Of a DNA stretch of 64,000 nt, positions 16,901-29,639 are shown one piece after another. The position numbers were made by a program, and so were the translations under genes. Numbering within the stretch: the first letter of the stretch is position 1; every line of letters starts with the position of its first letter. Source of the DNA: Deroplatys truncata (lineage: Eukaryota > Arthropoda > Insecta > Mantodea > Mantidae); the NCBI GenBank assembly GCA_030765065.1, contig CM060984.1:2366001-2430000 (forward strand). The letters run 5' to 3'. The notes beneath the pieces were generated by a model. The model did not search any database and was not told the origin of the DNA. It saw nothing but the letters and a program-made list of their open reading frames with translations.

Positions 16901-19400
16901 ACTATGTGAGGCTCACATACAGTGAATGACCTAACATACGCATATAGTATTGTGGCATTACATGACACAAGCAGCCATTATATATGAGACACTACTAGGA
17001 GAAGCTCACATACAGTGAATGACCTAACATACGCATATAGTATTGTGGCATTATATGACACAAGCAGCCATTGAGACACTACTAAGTGAGGCTCACATAC
17101 AGTGAATGACCTAACATGCGCGTATAGTATTGCGGCATTATATGACACAAGCAGCCGTTATAAATGAAACACTACTATGTGAGGCTCACATACAGTGAAT
17201 GATCTAACATACGCGTATAGTATTGTGACATTATATGACACAAGCAGCCGTTATATATGAGACATTACTAGGTGAAGCTCACATGCAGTGAATGACCTAC
17301 CATACGCGTATAGTATTGTGGCATTATATGACACAAGCAGCCAATACATAAAAGACACTACTAGGTGAGGCTCACATAGTGAATGATCTAACATACGCGT
17401 GCAGTATTCTGACATTATATGACACAAGCAGCCATTATATATGTGACACTACAAGGTGAGGCTCACATACAGTGAATAACCCAACATACGCGTATAGTAT
17501 TGTTACATTATATGACACAAGCAGCCATTATATATGAAACACTACTAGGTGAGGCTCACATACCGAGAAATGACCTAACATACGCGTATAGCATTGCGGC
17601 ATTATATGACACAAGCAGCCGTTGAGACACTACTAAGTGAAGCTTACATACAGTGAATGACCTAACATACACAATTAGTATTGCGGCATTATATGACACA
17701 AGCAGCCGTTATACATGAGACACTACTAGGTGAGGCTCACATACAGTGAATGACCTAACATACACGTATCGTCTTTTGGCATTATATGACACAAGCAGCC
17801 ATTATATATGAGACACTAGTTGGTGAGGATCACATACAGTGAATGACCTAACATACGCGTACAGTATTGTGACATTATATGACACAAGCAGTTGTTATAT
17901 ATGAGACACTACTAGGTGAGGCTCACATACTCAATGATCTAACATACGCGTATAGTATTGTGACATTATATAATAAAAGCAGCCGTTATATATGAGACGC
18001 TACTAGGTGTAACCCACATACACTGAATGACCTAACATACGCGTAGAGTATTGTGACATTATATGACACAAGCAGCCATTATATATAAGACACTACTAGG
18101 TGATGCTCACATACAGTGAATGACCTAACATACGCATATAGTATTGTGACATTATATGACATACGCAGCCGTTGAGACACTATAGGTGAAGCTCACATAC
18201 AGTGAATGACCTAACATACGCGTACAGTATTGTGATGTTATATGACACAAGCAGTCGTTGAGAAACTACTAGGTGAAGCTCACATACAGTAAATGACCTA
18301 ACATACGAGTATAGTATTGTAACATTATATGACATAAAAAGCCGTTATATTTGAGACACTACTAGGTGAGGCACACATACAGTGAATGACCTAACATATG
18401 CGTATAGTATTGTGATGTTATATGACACAAGCAGCCGTTGCGACACTACTAGGTGAAGCTCACATACAGAGAAATGACCTAACATACACGATTAGTATTG
18501 CGGCATTATATGACACAAGCAGCCATTATATATGAGACACTACTAGGTGAGGCTCACATACAGTGAATGACCTAACATACACGTATAGTCTCTCGGCATT
18601 ATATGACACAAGCAGTCGTTGAGACACTACTAGCTGAAGCTCACATACAGTAAATGACCTAACATACGCGTATAGCATTGTGACATTATATGACATAAGC
18701 AGCTGTTATATATAAGACACTACTAGTTGAGGCTCACATACAGTGAATGACCTAACATACGCCTATAGTATTGCGCCATTATATGACATAAGCAGCCGTT
18801 ATATATGAGACACTACTAGGTGAAGCTCACATACAGAGAAATGACCTAATATACACGATTACTATTGCGGCATTATATGACAGAAGCTGTCATTATATAT
18901 GAGACACTACGAGGTGAGGCTCACATACAGTGAATGACCTAACATACGCGTATAGTATTGTGACATTAAATGATACAAGCAGCCCTTACGTATGAGACAC
19001 TACTAGGTGAGGCTCACATACAGTCAATGATCTAACATACGCGTATAGTATTGTGACATTACATGACACAAGCAGCCGTTATATATGAGACACTACTAGG
19101 TGAAGCTCACATACAGTGAATGACCTAACATATTCGTATAGTATTGTGACATTATATGACACAAGCAGCCCATATGTATAAGACACTAGCAGGTGAGGAT
19201 CACATACAGTGAATGACCTAACATACGCGTATAGTATTGTGACACTATATGACAGAAGCAGCCGTTATATATGTGACGCTACTAGGAGAAGCTCACATAC
19301 AGAGAAATGACGTAACATACATGATTAGCATTGTGACAATATAGGACAAAAGCAGCCGTTATATATGAGACACTATGAGGTGAGGCTCACATACAGTGAA
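13990..19400. repeat. Satellite A higher-order block, copy 3 (rearranged)
   Basis: Matches copies 1 and 2 at the start (offset 6811 from copy 2). It has two more CATACCGAGAAATGACC monomers than copy 2. Near 16500 it jumps from the equivalent of 2.05 kb to that of 3.06 kb in copy 1, losing about 11 monomers. It also repeats block-start monomers near 17240-17560. Collinearity ends near 19400; the remaining 1.4 kb up to 20820 is rich in the 87-bp variant and is not in the block order. Confidence 0.75.
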
Positions 19401-20357
19401 TGACCTAATATACACATATAGTCTTATGGCATTATATGACACAAGAGCCGTTATATATGAGACAGTACTAGGTGAGGCTAACATACAGTCAGTGATCTAA
19501 CATACGCGTATTGTATTGTGACATTATATGACACAAGCAGCCGTTATATATGTGACACTACTAGGTGAGGCTCACATACAGTGAATGACCTAACATACGC
19601 GTATAGTATTGTGACATTATATGACACAAGAAGCCGTTGAGACACTACTAGGTGAGGCTCACATACAGTGAATGACCTAACATACGCGTATAGTATTGTG
19701 ACATTATATGACACAAGCAGCCGTTATATATGTGACACTACTTGGTGAGGCTCACATACAGTGAATGACCTAACATACGCGTATAGTATTGTGGCATTAT
19801 ATGACACAAGCAGCCGTTGAGACAGTACTAGCTAAGGCTCACATACAGTGAATGACCTAACATATGCGTATAGTATTGTGACATTATATAACACAAGCAG
19901 CTGTTGAGACACTACTAGGTGAAGCTCACATAAAGTAAATGACCTAACATACGCGTATAGTATTGTGATATTATATAACACAAGCAGCCGTTGAGACACT
20001 ACTAGGTGAGGCTCACATCAGTGAATGACCTAACATACGCGTATAGTATTGTGGCATTATATGACACAAGCAGCAGTTGAGACACTACTAGGTGAGGCTC
20101 ACATACAGTGAATGACCTAACATACGCGTATAGTATTGTGACATTACATGACACAAGCAGCCGTGATATGAGAGACACCACTAGGTGAGGCTCACATACA
20201 GTGAATGACCTAACATACGCGTATAGTATTGTGACATTATATGACACAAGAATACGTTATATATGAGAGACTACTAGGTGAGGCTCACATAAAGTGAATG
20301 ACCTAACATACGCATATAGTATTGCAGCATTATATGACACAAACAGCCGTTATATAT

Positions 20358-20424
20358 GAGACACTACTAGATGAAGCTCACATACAGTGAATAACATTAA
20401 ATGACACAAGAAGCCGTTATATAT
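20358..20424. repeat. 67-bp deleted satellite A monomer
   Basis: One A-type unit, measured from GAGACAC to GAGACAC, is 67 bp instead of 93 bp. Its middle reads CAGTGAATAACATTAAATG, so about 26 bp containing the ATACGCGTAT palindrome are missing. The lost segment nearly coincides with the one absent from all 68-bp B monomers, and this unit lies only 400 bp from the A/B junction. Confidence 0.85.
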
Positions 20425-23400
20425 GAGACACTACTAGGTTAAGCTCACATATAGTGAATGACCTAATGTACGCGTATAGTATTGTGACATTATATGATAC
20501 AAGCAGCCGTTGAGACACTACTAGTTGAGGCTCACATACAGTGAATGACCTAAAATACGCTTATAGCATTGTGACATTTTATGACACAAGCAGCCATTAT
20601 ATATGAGACACTACTAGTTGAGACTGTCATACAGTGAATGACCTAACATACCCGTATAGTATTGTGGCATTATATGACACAAGCAGCCGTTATATATGAG
20701 ACACTACTAGGTGAGGCTCACATACAGTAAATGACTTAGCATACATGTATAGTATTGTGGCATTATATGACATAAGCAGCCGTTATATATGAGACACTAC
20801 TAGGTGAGGTTCACATACAGTGTTGTCTAGTTATATAAAAGTAGTAACAGTTACATATGAAACAGTACTAGGTGAGGCTCACATACAATGTTATCTACGT
20901 TATATAACACTAGTAACAGTTACATATAAGACAGTACTAAGTGAGGTTCACATACAGCGTTGTCTAGTTATATAACACTAGTAACAGTTACATATAAGAC
21001 AGTACTAAGTGGGGTTCACATACAGTGTTGTCTAGTTATATAACACTAGTAACAGTTACATATAAGACAGTACTAAGTGAGGTTCACATACAGCGTTGTC
21101 TAGTTATATAACACTAGTAACAGTTACATATAAGACAGTACTAGGTGAGGTTCACATACAGTGTTGTCTAGTTATATAACACTAGTAACAGTTACATATG
21201 AGACAGTACTAGGTGAGGCTCACATACAGTGTACTCTAGTTATATAACACAAGTAACAGTTACATATAAGACAGTACTAAGTGAGGCTCACATACAGCGT
21301 TGTCTAGTTATATAACACAAGTAACAGTTACATATAAGACAGTACTAAGTGAGGTTAACATACAGCGTTGTCTAGTTATATAACACAAGTAACAGTTACA
21401 TATAAGACAGTACTAAGTGAGGCTCACATACAGTGTTGTCTAGTTATATAACACTGGTAACAGTTACATATAAGACATTACTAGGTGAGGCTCACATACA
21501 GTGTACTCTATTTATATAACACTAGCAACAGTTACATATAAGACAGTACTAAGTGAGGTTCACATACAGTGTTGTCTAGTTATTTAACACACGTAACAGT
21601 TACATATAAGACAGTACTAAGTGAGGTTCACATTCAGTGTTGTCTAGTTATATAACACAAGTAACAGTTACATATAAGACAGTACTAGGTGAGGTTCACA
21701 TACAGTCTACTCTAGTTATATAACACTAGTAAGAGTTACATATAAGACAGTACTAGGTGAGACTCACTTACAGTGTTGTCTAGTTATATAACACAAGTAA
21801 CAGTTACCTATGAGACAGTACTAGGTGAGGATCACATTCAGTGTACTCTAGTTATATAACACTAGTAACAGTTATATATAAGACAGTACTAGGTGAGGAT
21901 CACATTCAGTGTACTCTAGTTATATAACACTAGTAACAGTTATATATGAGACAGTACTAGGTGAGGATCAATTCAGTGTACTCTAGTTATATAACACTAG
22001 TAAAAGTTACATATGAGACAGCACTAGGTGAGGATCACATACACTGTACTCTAGTTATATAACACTAGTAACAGTTACATATAACACAGTACTAGGTGAG
22101 GTTCACATACAGTGTTGTCTAGTTATATAACTCAAGTAACAGTTACATATGAGACAGTACTAGGTGAGGTTCACATACAGTGTACTCTAGTTATATAACA
22201 CTAGTAACAGTTACCTATGAGACAGTACTAGGTGAGGTTCACATACAGTGTACTCTAGTTATATAACACAAGTAACAGTTACATATGAGACAGTACTAGG
22301 TGAGGTTCACATACAGTGTACTCTAGTTATATAACACTAGTAACAGTTACCTATGAGACAGCACTAGGTGAGGTTCACATACAGTGTACTCTAGTTATAT
22401 AACACAAGTAACAGTTACATATGAGACAGTACTAGGTGAGGATCACATACAGTGTTGTCTAGTTATATAACACAAGTAACAGTTACCTATGAGACAGTAC
22501 TAGGTGAGGTTTACATACAGTTTACTCTAGTTATATAACTCAAGTAACAGTTACCTATAAGACAGTAGTAGGTGAGGTTCACATACAGTGTACTCTAGTT
22601 ATATAACTGAAGTAACAGTTACATATGAGACAGTACTAGGTGAGGTTCACATACGGTGTACTCTAGTTATATAACTCAAGTAACAGTTACCTATAAGACA
22701 GTAGTAGGTGAGGTTCACATACAGTGTACTCTAGTTATATAACTGAAGTAACAGTTACATATAAGACAGTACTAGGTGAGGTTTACATACAGTTTACTCT
22801 AGTTATATAACTCAAGTAACAGTTACCTATAAGACAGCACTAGGTGAGGTTCACATACAGTGTTGGCTAGTTATATAACTGAAGTAACAGTTACACATGA
22901 GACAGTACTAGGTGAGGTTCACATACAGTGTACTCTAGTTATATAACACAAGTAACAGTTAGCTATAAGACAGTACTAGGTGAGGTTCACATACAGTGTA
23001 CTCTAGTTATATAACTGAAGTAACAGTTACATATGAGACAGTACTAGGTGAGGTTCACATACAGTGTACTCTAGTTATATAACTGAAGTAACAGTTACAT
23101 ATGAGACAGTACTAGGTGAGGTTCACATACAGTGTACTCTAGTTATATAACTGAAGTAACAGTTATATATGAGACAGTACTAGGTGAGGTTCACATACAG
23201 TGTACTCTAGTTATATAACTGAAGTAACAGTTACATATGAGACAGTACTAGGTGAGGTTCACATACAGTGTACTCTAGTTATATAACTGAAGTAAAAGTT
23301 ACATATGAGACAGTACTAGGTGAGGTTCACATACAGTGTACTCTAGTTATATAACTGAAGTAACAGTTACATATGAGACAGTACTAGGTGAGGTTCACAT

Positions 23401-26400
23401 ACAGTGTTGTCTAGTTATATAACACAAGTAACAGTTACACATGAGACAGTAGTAGGTGAGGTTCACATACAGTGTTGTCTAGTTATATAACACAAGTAAC
23501 AGTTACATATGAGACAGTAGTAGGTGAGGTTTACATACAGTGTTGTCTAGTTATATAACACAAGTAACAGTTACACATGAGACAGTACTAGGTGAGGTTC
23601 ACATACAGTGTTGTCTAGTTATATAACACAAGTAACAGTTACATATGAGACAGTAGTAGGTGAGGTTTACATACAGTGTACTCTAGTTATATAACACAAG
23701 TAACAGTTACACATGAGACAGTACTAGGTGAGGTTCACATACAGTGTACTCTAGTTATATAACACAAGTAACAGTTACATATGAGACAGTAGTAGGTGAG
23801 GATCACATACAGTGTTGTCTAGTTATATAACACAAGTAACAGTTACATATGAGACAGTACTAGGTGAGGTTCACATACAGTGTACTCTAGTTATATAACA
23901 CAAGTAACAGTTACCTATAAGACAGTACTAGGTGAGGTTCACATACAGTGTACTCTAGTTATATAACACAAGTAACAGTTACATATGAGACAGTACTAGG
24001 TGAGGTTCACATACAGTGTACTCTAGTTATATAACACAAGTAACAGTTACATATGAGACAGTACTAGGTGAGGTTCACATACAGTGTACTCTAGTTATAT
24101 AACACAAGTAACAGTTACATATGAGACAGTACTAGGTGAGGTTCACATACAGTGTACTCTAGTTATATAACACAAGTAACAGTTACCTATAACACAGTAC
24201 TAGGTGAGGTTCACATACAGTGTACTCTAGTTATATAACACAAGTAACAGTTACATATGAGACAGTACTAGGTGAGGTTCACATACAGTGTACTCTAGTT
24301 ATATAACACAAGTAACAGTTACATATGAGACAGTACTAGGTGAGGTTCACATACAGTGTACTCTAGTTATATAACACAAGTAACAGTTAGCTATGAGACA
24401 GTAGTAGGTGAGGTTTACATACAGTGTACTCTAGTTATATAACACAAGTAACAGTTACCTATAAGACAGTACTAGGTGAGGTTCACATACAGTGTACTCT
24501 AGTTATATAACACAAGTAACAGTTACATATGAGACAGTACTAGGTGAGGTTCACATACAGTGTACTCTAGTTATATAACACAAGTAACAGTTACATATGA
24601 GACAGTAGTAGGTGAGGATCACATACAGTGTTGTCTAGTTATATAACACAAGTAACAATTAGCTATGAGACAGTACTAGGTGAGGATCACATACAGTGTT
24701 GTCTAGTTATATAACACAAGTAACAGTTACATATGAGACAGTACTAGGTGTGGATCACATACAGTGTTGTCTAGTTATATAACACAAGTAACAGTTACAT
24801 ATGAGACAGTACTAGGTGAGGATCACATACAGTGTTGTCTAGTTATATAACACAAGTAACAGTTACATATGAGACAGTACTAGGTGAGGATCACATACAG
24901 TGTTGTCTAGTTATATAACACAAGTAACAGTTACATATGAGACAGTACTAGGTGAGGATCACATACAGTGTTGTCTAGTTATATAACACAAGTAACAGTT
25001 ACATATGAGACAGTACTAGGTGAGGATCAAATACAGTGTTGTCTAGTTATATAACACAAGTAACAGTTACATATGAGACAGTACTAGGTGAGGATCACAT
25101 ACAGTGTTGTCTAGTTATATAACACAAGTAACAGTTACATATGAGACAGTACTAGGTGAGGATCACATACAGTGTACTCTAGTTATATAACACAAGTAAC
25201 AGTTACATATGAGACAGTAGTAGGTGAGGTTTACATACAGTGTACTCTAGTTATATAACACAAGTAACAGTTACATATGAGACAGTAGTAGGTGAGGATC
25301 ACATACAGTGTTGTCTAGTTATATAACACAAGTAACAGTTAGTATGAGACAGTAGTAGGTGAGGATTACATACAGTGTTGTCTAGTTATATAACACAAGT
25401 AACAGTTAGCTATGAGACAGTAGTAGGTGAGGTTTACATACAGTGTTGTCTAGTTATATAACACAAGTAACAGTTAGCTATGAGACAGTAGTAGGTGAGG
25501 TTTACAAACAGTGTTTGTCTAGTTATATAACACAAGTAACAGTTACATATGAGACAGTAGTAGGTGAGGTTTACATACAGTGTTGTCTAGTTATATAACA
25601 CAAGTAACAGTTACATATGAGACAGTAGTAGGTGAGGTTTACATACAGTGTTGTCTAGTTATATAACACAAGTAACAGTTAGCTATGAGACAGTAGTAGG
25701 TGAGGATCACATACAGTGTTGTCTAGTTATATAACACAAGTAACAGTTAGCTATGAGACAGTAGTAGGTGAGGTTTACATACAGTGTTGTCTAGTTATAT
25801 AACACAAGTAACAGTTACATATGAGACAGTAGTAGGTGAGGTTTACATACAGTGTTGTCTAGTTATATAACACAAGTAACAGTTAGCTATGAGACAGTAG
25901 TAGGTGAGGATCACATACAGTGTTGTCTAGTTATATAACACAAGTAACAGTTACATATGAGACAGTACTAGGTGAGGTTTACATACAGTGTACTCTAGTT
26001 ATATAACACAAGTAACAGTTACATATGAGACAGTAGTAGGTGAGGTTTACATACAGTGTACTCTAGTTATATAACACAAGTAACAGTTACATATGAGACA
26101 GTAGTAGGTGAGGTTTACATACAGTGTTACTCTAGTTATATAACACAAGTAACAGTTAGCTATGAGACAGTAGTAGGTGAGTATCACATACAGTGTTGTC
26201 TAGTTATATAACACAAGTAACAGTTAGCTATGAGACAGTAGTAGGTGAGGTTTACATACAGTGTACTCTAGTTATATAACACAAGTAACAGTTACATATG
26301 AGACAGTAGTAGGTGAGGTTTACATACAGTGTACTCTAGTTATATAACACAAGTAACAGTTAGCTATGAGACAGTAGTAGGTGAGGTTTACATACAGTGT

Positions 26401-29400
26401 TGTCTAGTTATATAACACAAGTAACAGTTAGCTATGAGACAGTAGTAGGTGAGGTTTACATACAGTGTACTCTAGTTATATAACACAAGTAACAGTTAGC
26501 TTATGAGACAGTAGTAGGTGAGGTTTACATACAGTGTTGTCTAGTTATATAACACAAGTAACAGTTACATATGAGACAGTAGTAGGTGAGGTTCACATAC
26601 AGTGTAGCCTAGTTATATAACACAAGTAACAGCTATGAGACAGTAGTAGGTGAGGTTTACATACAGTGTACTCTAGTTATATAACACAAGTAACAGTTAG
26701 CTATGAGACAGTAGTAGGTGAGGTTTACATACAGTGTTGTCTAGTTATATAACACAAGTAACAGTTAGCTATGAGACAGTAGTAGGTGAGGTTTACATAC
26801 AGTGTTGTCTAGCTATATAACACAAGTAACAGTTAGCTATGAGACAGTAGTAGGTGAGGTTTACATACAGTGTTGTCTAGTTATATAACACAAGTAACAG
26901 TTAGCTATGAGACAGTAGTAGGTGAGGTTACATACAGTGTACTCTAGTTATATAACACAAGTAACAGTTAGCTATGAGACAGTAGTAGGTGAGGTTTACA
27001 TACAGTGTTGTCTAGTTATATAACACAAGTAACAGTTAGCTATGAGACAGTAGTAGGTGAGGTTTACATACAGTGTACTCTAGTTATATAACACAAGTAA
27101 CAGTTAGCTATGAGACAGTAGTAGGTGAGGTTTACATACAGTGTTGTCTAGTTATATAACACAAGTAACAGTTAGCTATGAGACAGTAGTAGGTGAGGTT
27201 TACATACAGTGTTGTCTAGTTATATAACACAAGTAACAGTTAGCTATGAGACAGTAGTAGGTGAGGTTTACATACAGTGTACTCTAGTTATATAACACAA
27301 GTAACAGTTAGCTATGAGACAGTAGTAGGTGAGGTTTACATACAGTGTTGTCTAGTAATATAACACAAGTAACAGTTAGCTATGAGACAGTAGTAGGTGA
27401 GGTTTACATACAGTGTACTCTAGTTATATAACACAAGTAACAGTTACATATGAGACAGTAGTAGGTGAGGTTTACATACAGTGTACTCTAGTTATATAAC
27501 ACAAGTAACAGTTACATATGAGACAGTAGTAGGTGAGGTTTACATACAGTGTACTCTAGTTATATAACACAAGTAACAGTTACATATGAGACAGTAGTAG
27601 GTGAGGTTTACATACAGTGTACTCTAGTTATATAACACAAGTAACAGTTACATATGAGACAGTAGTAGGTGAGGTTTACATACAGTGTACTCTAGTTATA
27701 TAACACAAGTAACAGTTACATATGAGACAGTAGTAGGTGAGGTTCACATACAGTGTACTGTAGTTATATAACACAAGTAACAGTTAGCTATGAGACAGTA
27801 GTAGGTGAGGTTTACATACAGTGTACTCTAGTTATATAACACAAGTAACAGTTACATATGAGACAGTAGTAGGTGAGGTTTACATACAGTGTACTCTAGT
27901 TATATAACACAAGTAACAGTTACATATGAGACAGTAGTAGGTGAGGTTTACATACAGTGTACTCTAGTTATATAACACAAGTAACAGTTACATATGAGAC
28001 AGTAGTAGGTGAGGTTTACATACAGTGTACTCTAGTTATATAACACAAGTAACAGTTAGCTATGAGACAGTAGTAGGTGAGGTTTACATACAGTGTACTC
28101 TAGTTATATAACACAAGTAACAGTTAGCTATGAGACAGTAGTAGGTGAGGTTTACATACAGTGTACTCTAGTTATATAACACAAGTAACAGTTACATATG
28201 AGACAGTAGTAGGTGAGGTTTACATACAGTGTACTCTAGTTATAAAACACAAGTAACAGTTACATATGAGACAGTAGTAGGAGAGGTTTACATACAGTGT
28301 ACTCTAGTTATATAACACTAGTAACAGTTACATATGAGACAGTAGTAGGTGAGGTTTACATACAGTGTACTCTAGTTATATAACACAAGTAACAGTTACA
28401 TATGAGACAGTAGTAGGTGAGGTTTACATACAGTGTACTCTAGTTATATAACACAAGTAACAGTTACATATGAGACAGTAGTAGGTGAGGTTTACATACA
28501 GTGTACTCTAGTTATATAACTGAAGTAACAGTTACATATGAGACAGTAGTAGGTGAGGTTTACATACAGTGTACTCTAGTTATATAACTGAAGTAACAGT
28601 TACATATGAGACAGTAGTAGGTGAGGTTTACATACAGTGTACTCTAGTTATAACTGAAGTAACAGTTAGCTATGAGACAGTAGTAGGTGAGGTTTACATA
28701 CAGTGTACTCTAGTTATATAACACAAGTAACAGTTACATATGAGACAGTAGTAGGTGAGGTTTACATACAGTGTACTCTAGTTATATAACTGAAGTAACA
28801 GTTAGCTATGAGACAGTAGTAGGTGAGGTTTACATACAGTGTACTCTAGTTATATAACACAAGTAACAGTTACATATGAGACAGTAGTAGGTGAGGTTTA
28901 CATACAGTGTACTCTAGTTATATAACACTAGTAACAGTTACATATGAGACAGTAGTAGGTGAGGTTTACATACAGTGTACTCTAGTTATATAACACAAGT
29001 AACAGTTACATATGAGACAGTAGTAGGTGAGGTTTACATACAGTGTACTCTAGTTATATAACTGAAGTAACAGTTACATATGAGACAGTAGTAGGTGAGG
29101 TTTACATACAGTGTACTCTAGTTATATAACTGAAGTAACAGTTAGCTATGAGACAGAGTAGGTGAGGTTTACATACAGTGTACTCTAGTTATATAACACA
29201 AGTAACAGTTAGCTATGAGACAGTAGTAGGTGAGGTTTACATACAGTGTACTCTAGTTATATAACACAAGTAACAGTTACATATGAGACAGTAGTAGGTG
29301 AGGTTTACATACAGTGTACTCTAGTTATATAACACTAGTAACAGTTACATATGAGACAGTAGTAGGTGAGGTTTACATACAGTGTACTCTAGTTATATTA

Positions 29401-29639
29401 ACACAAGTAACAGTTACATATGAGACAGTAGTAGGTGAGGTTTACATACAGTGTACTCTAGTTATATAACTGAAGTAACAGTTACATATGAGACAGTAGT
29501 AGGTGAGGTTTACATACAGTGTACTCTAGTTATATAACACAAGTAACAGTTACATATGACAGTAGTAGGTGAGGTTTACATACAGTGTTGTCTAGTTATA
29601 TAACACATAACACAAGTAACAGTTACATATGAGACAGTA

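Larger units (their letters stand above)
1..20820. repeat. Satellite A array, 93-bp monomers
   Basis: Tandem array of AT-rich monomers. Successive copies of the shared ATTATATGACACAAG block start at 11, 104 and 197, giving a 93-bp period; about 225 monomers fit in the array. A typical unit runs through GAGACACTACTAGGTGAGG, then CTCACATACAGTGAATGACC, then ATACGCGTATAGTATTGTG. A frequent 87-bp variant lacks ATATAT before GAGACAC. Each typical unit has a 10-bp perfect palindrome, ATACGCGTAT. The array starts before the window. Both 93 and 87 are multiples of three, so minus-strand frames stay open by chance for about three monomers; these are not genes. No CENP-B box or telomeric hexamer/pentamer was seen. 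A centromeric or heterochromatic role is only an inference. Confidence 0.97.

Noticed and set aside
20002..20247. 81-residue minus-strand frame in satellite A
   Set aside because: Same cause: repeat translation over 87- and 93-bp units.
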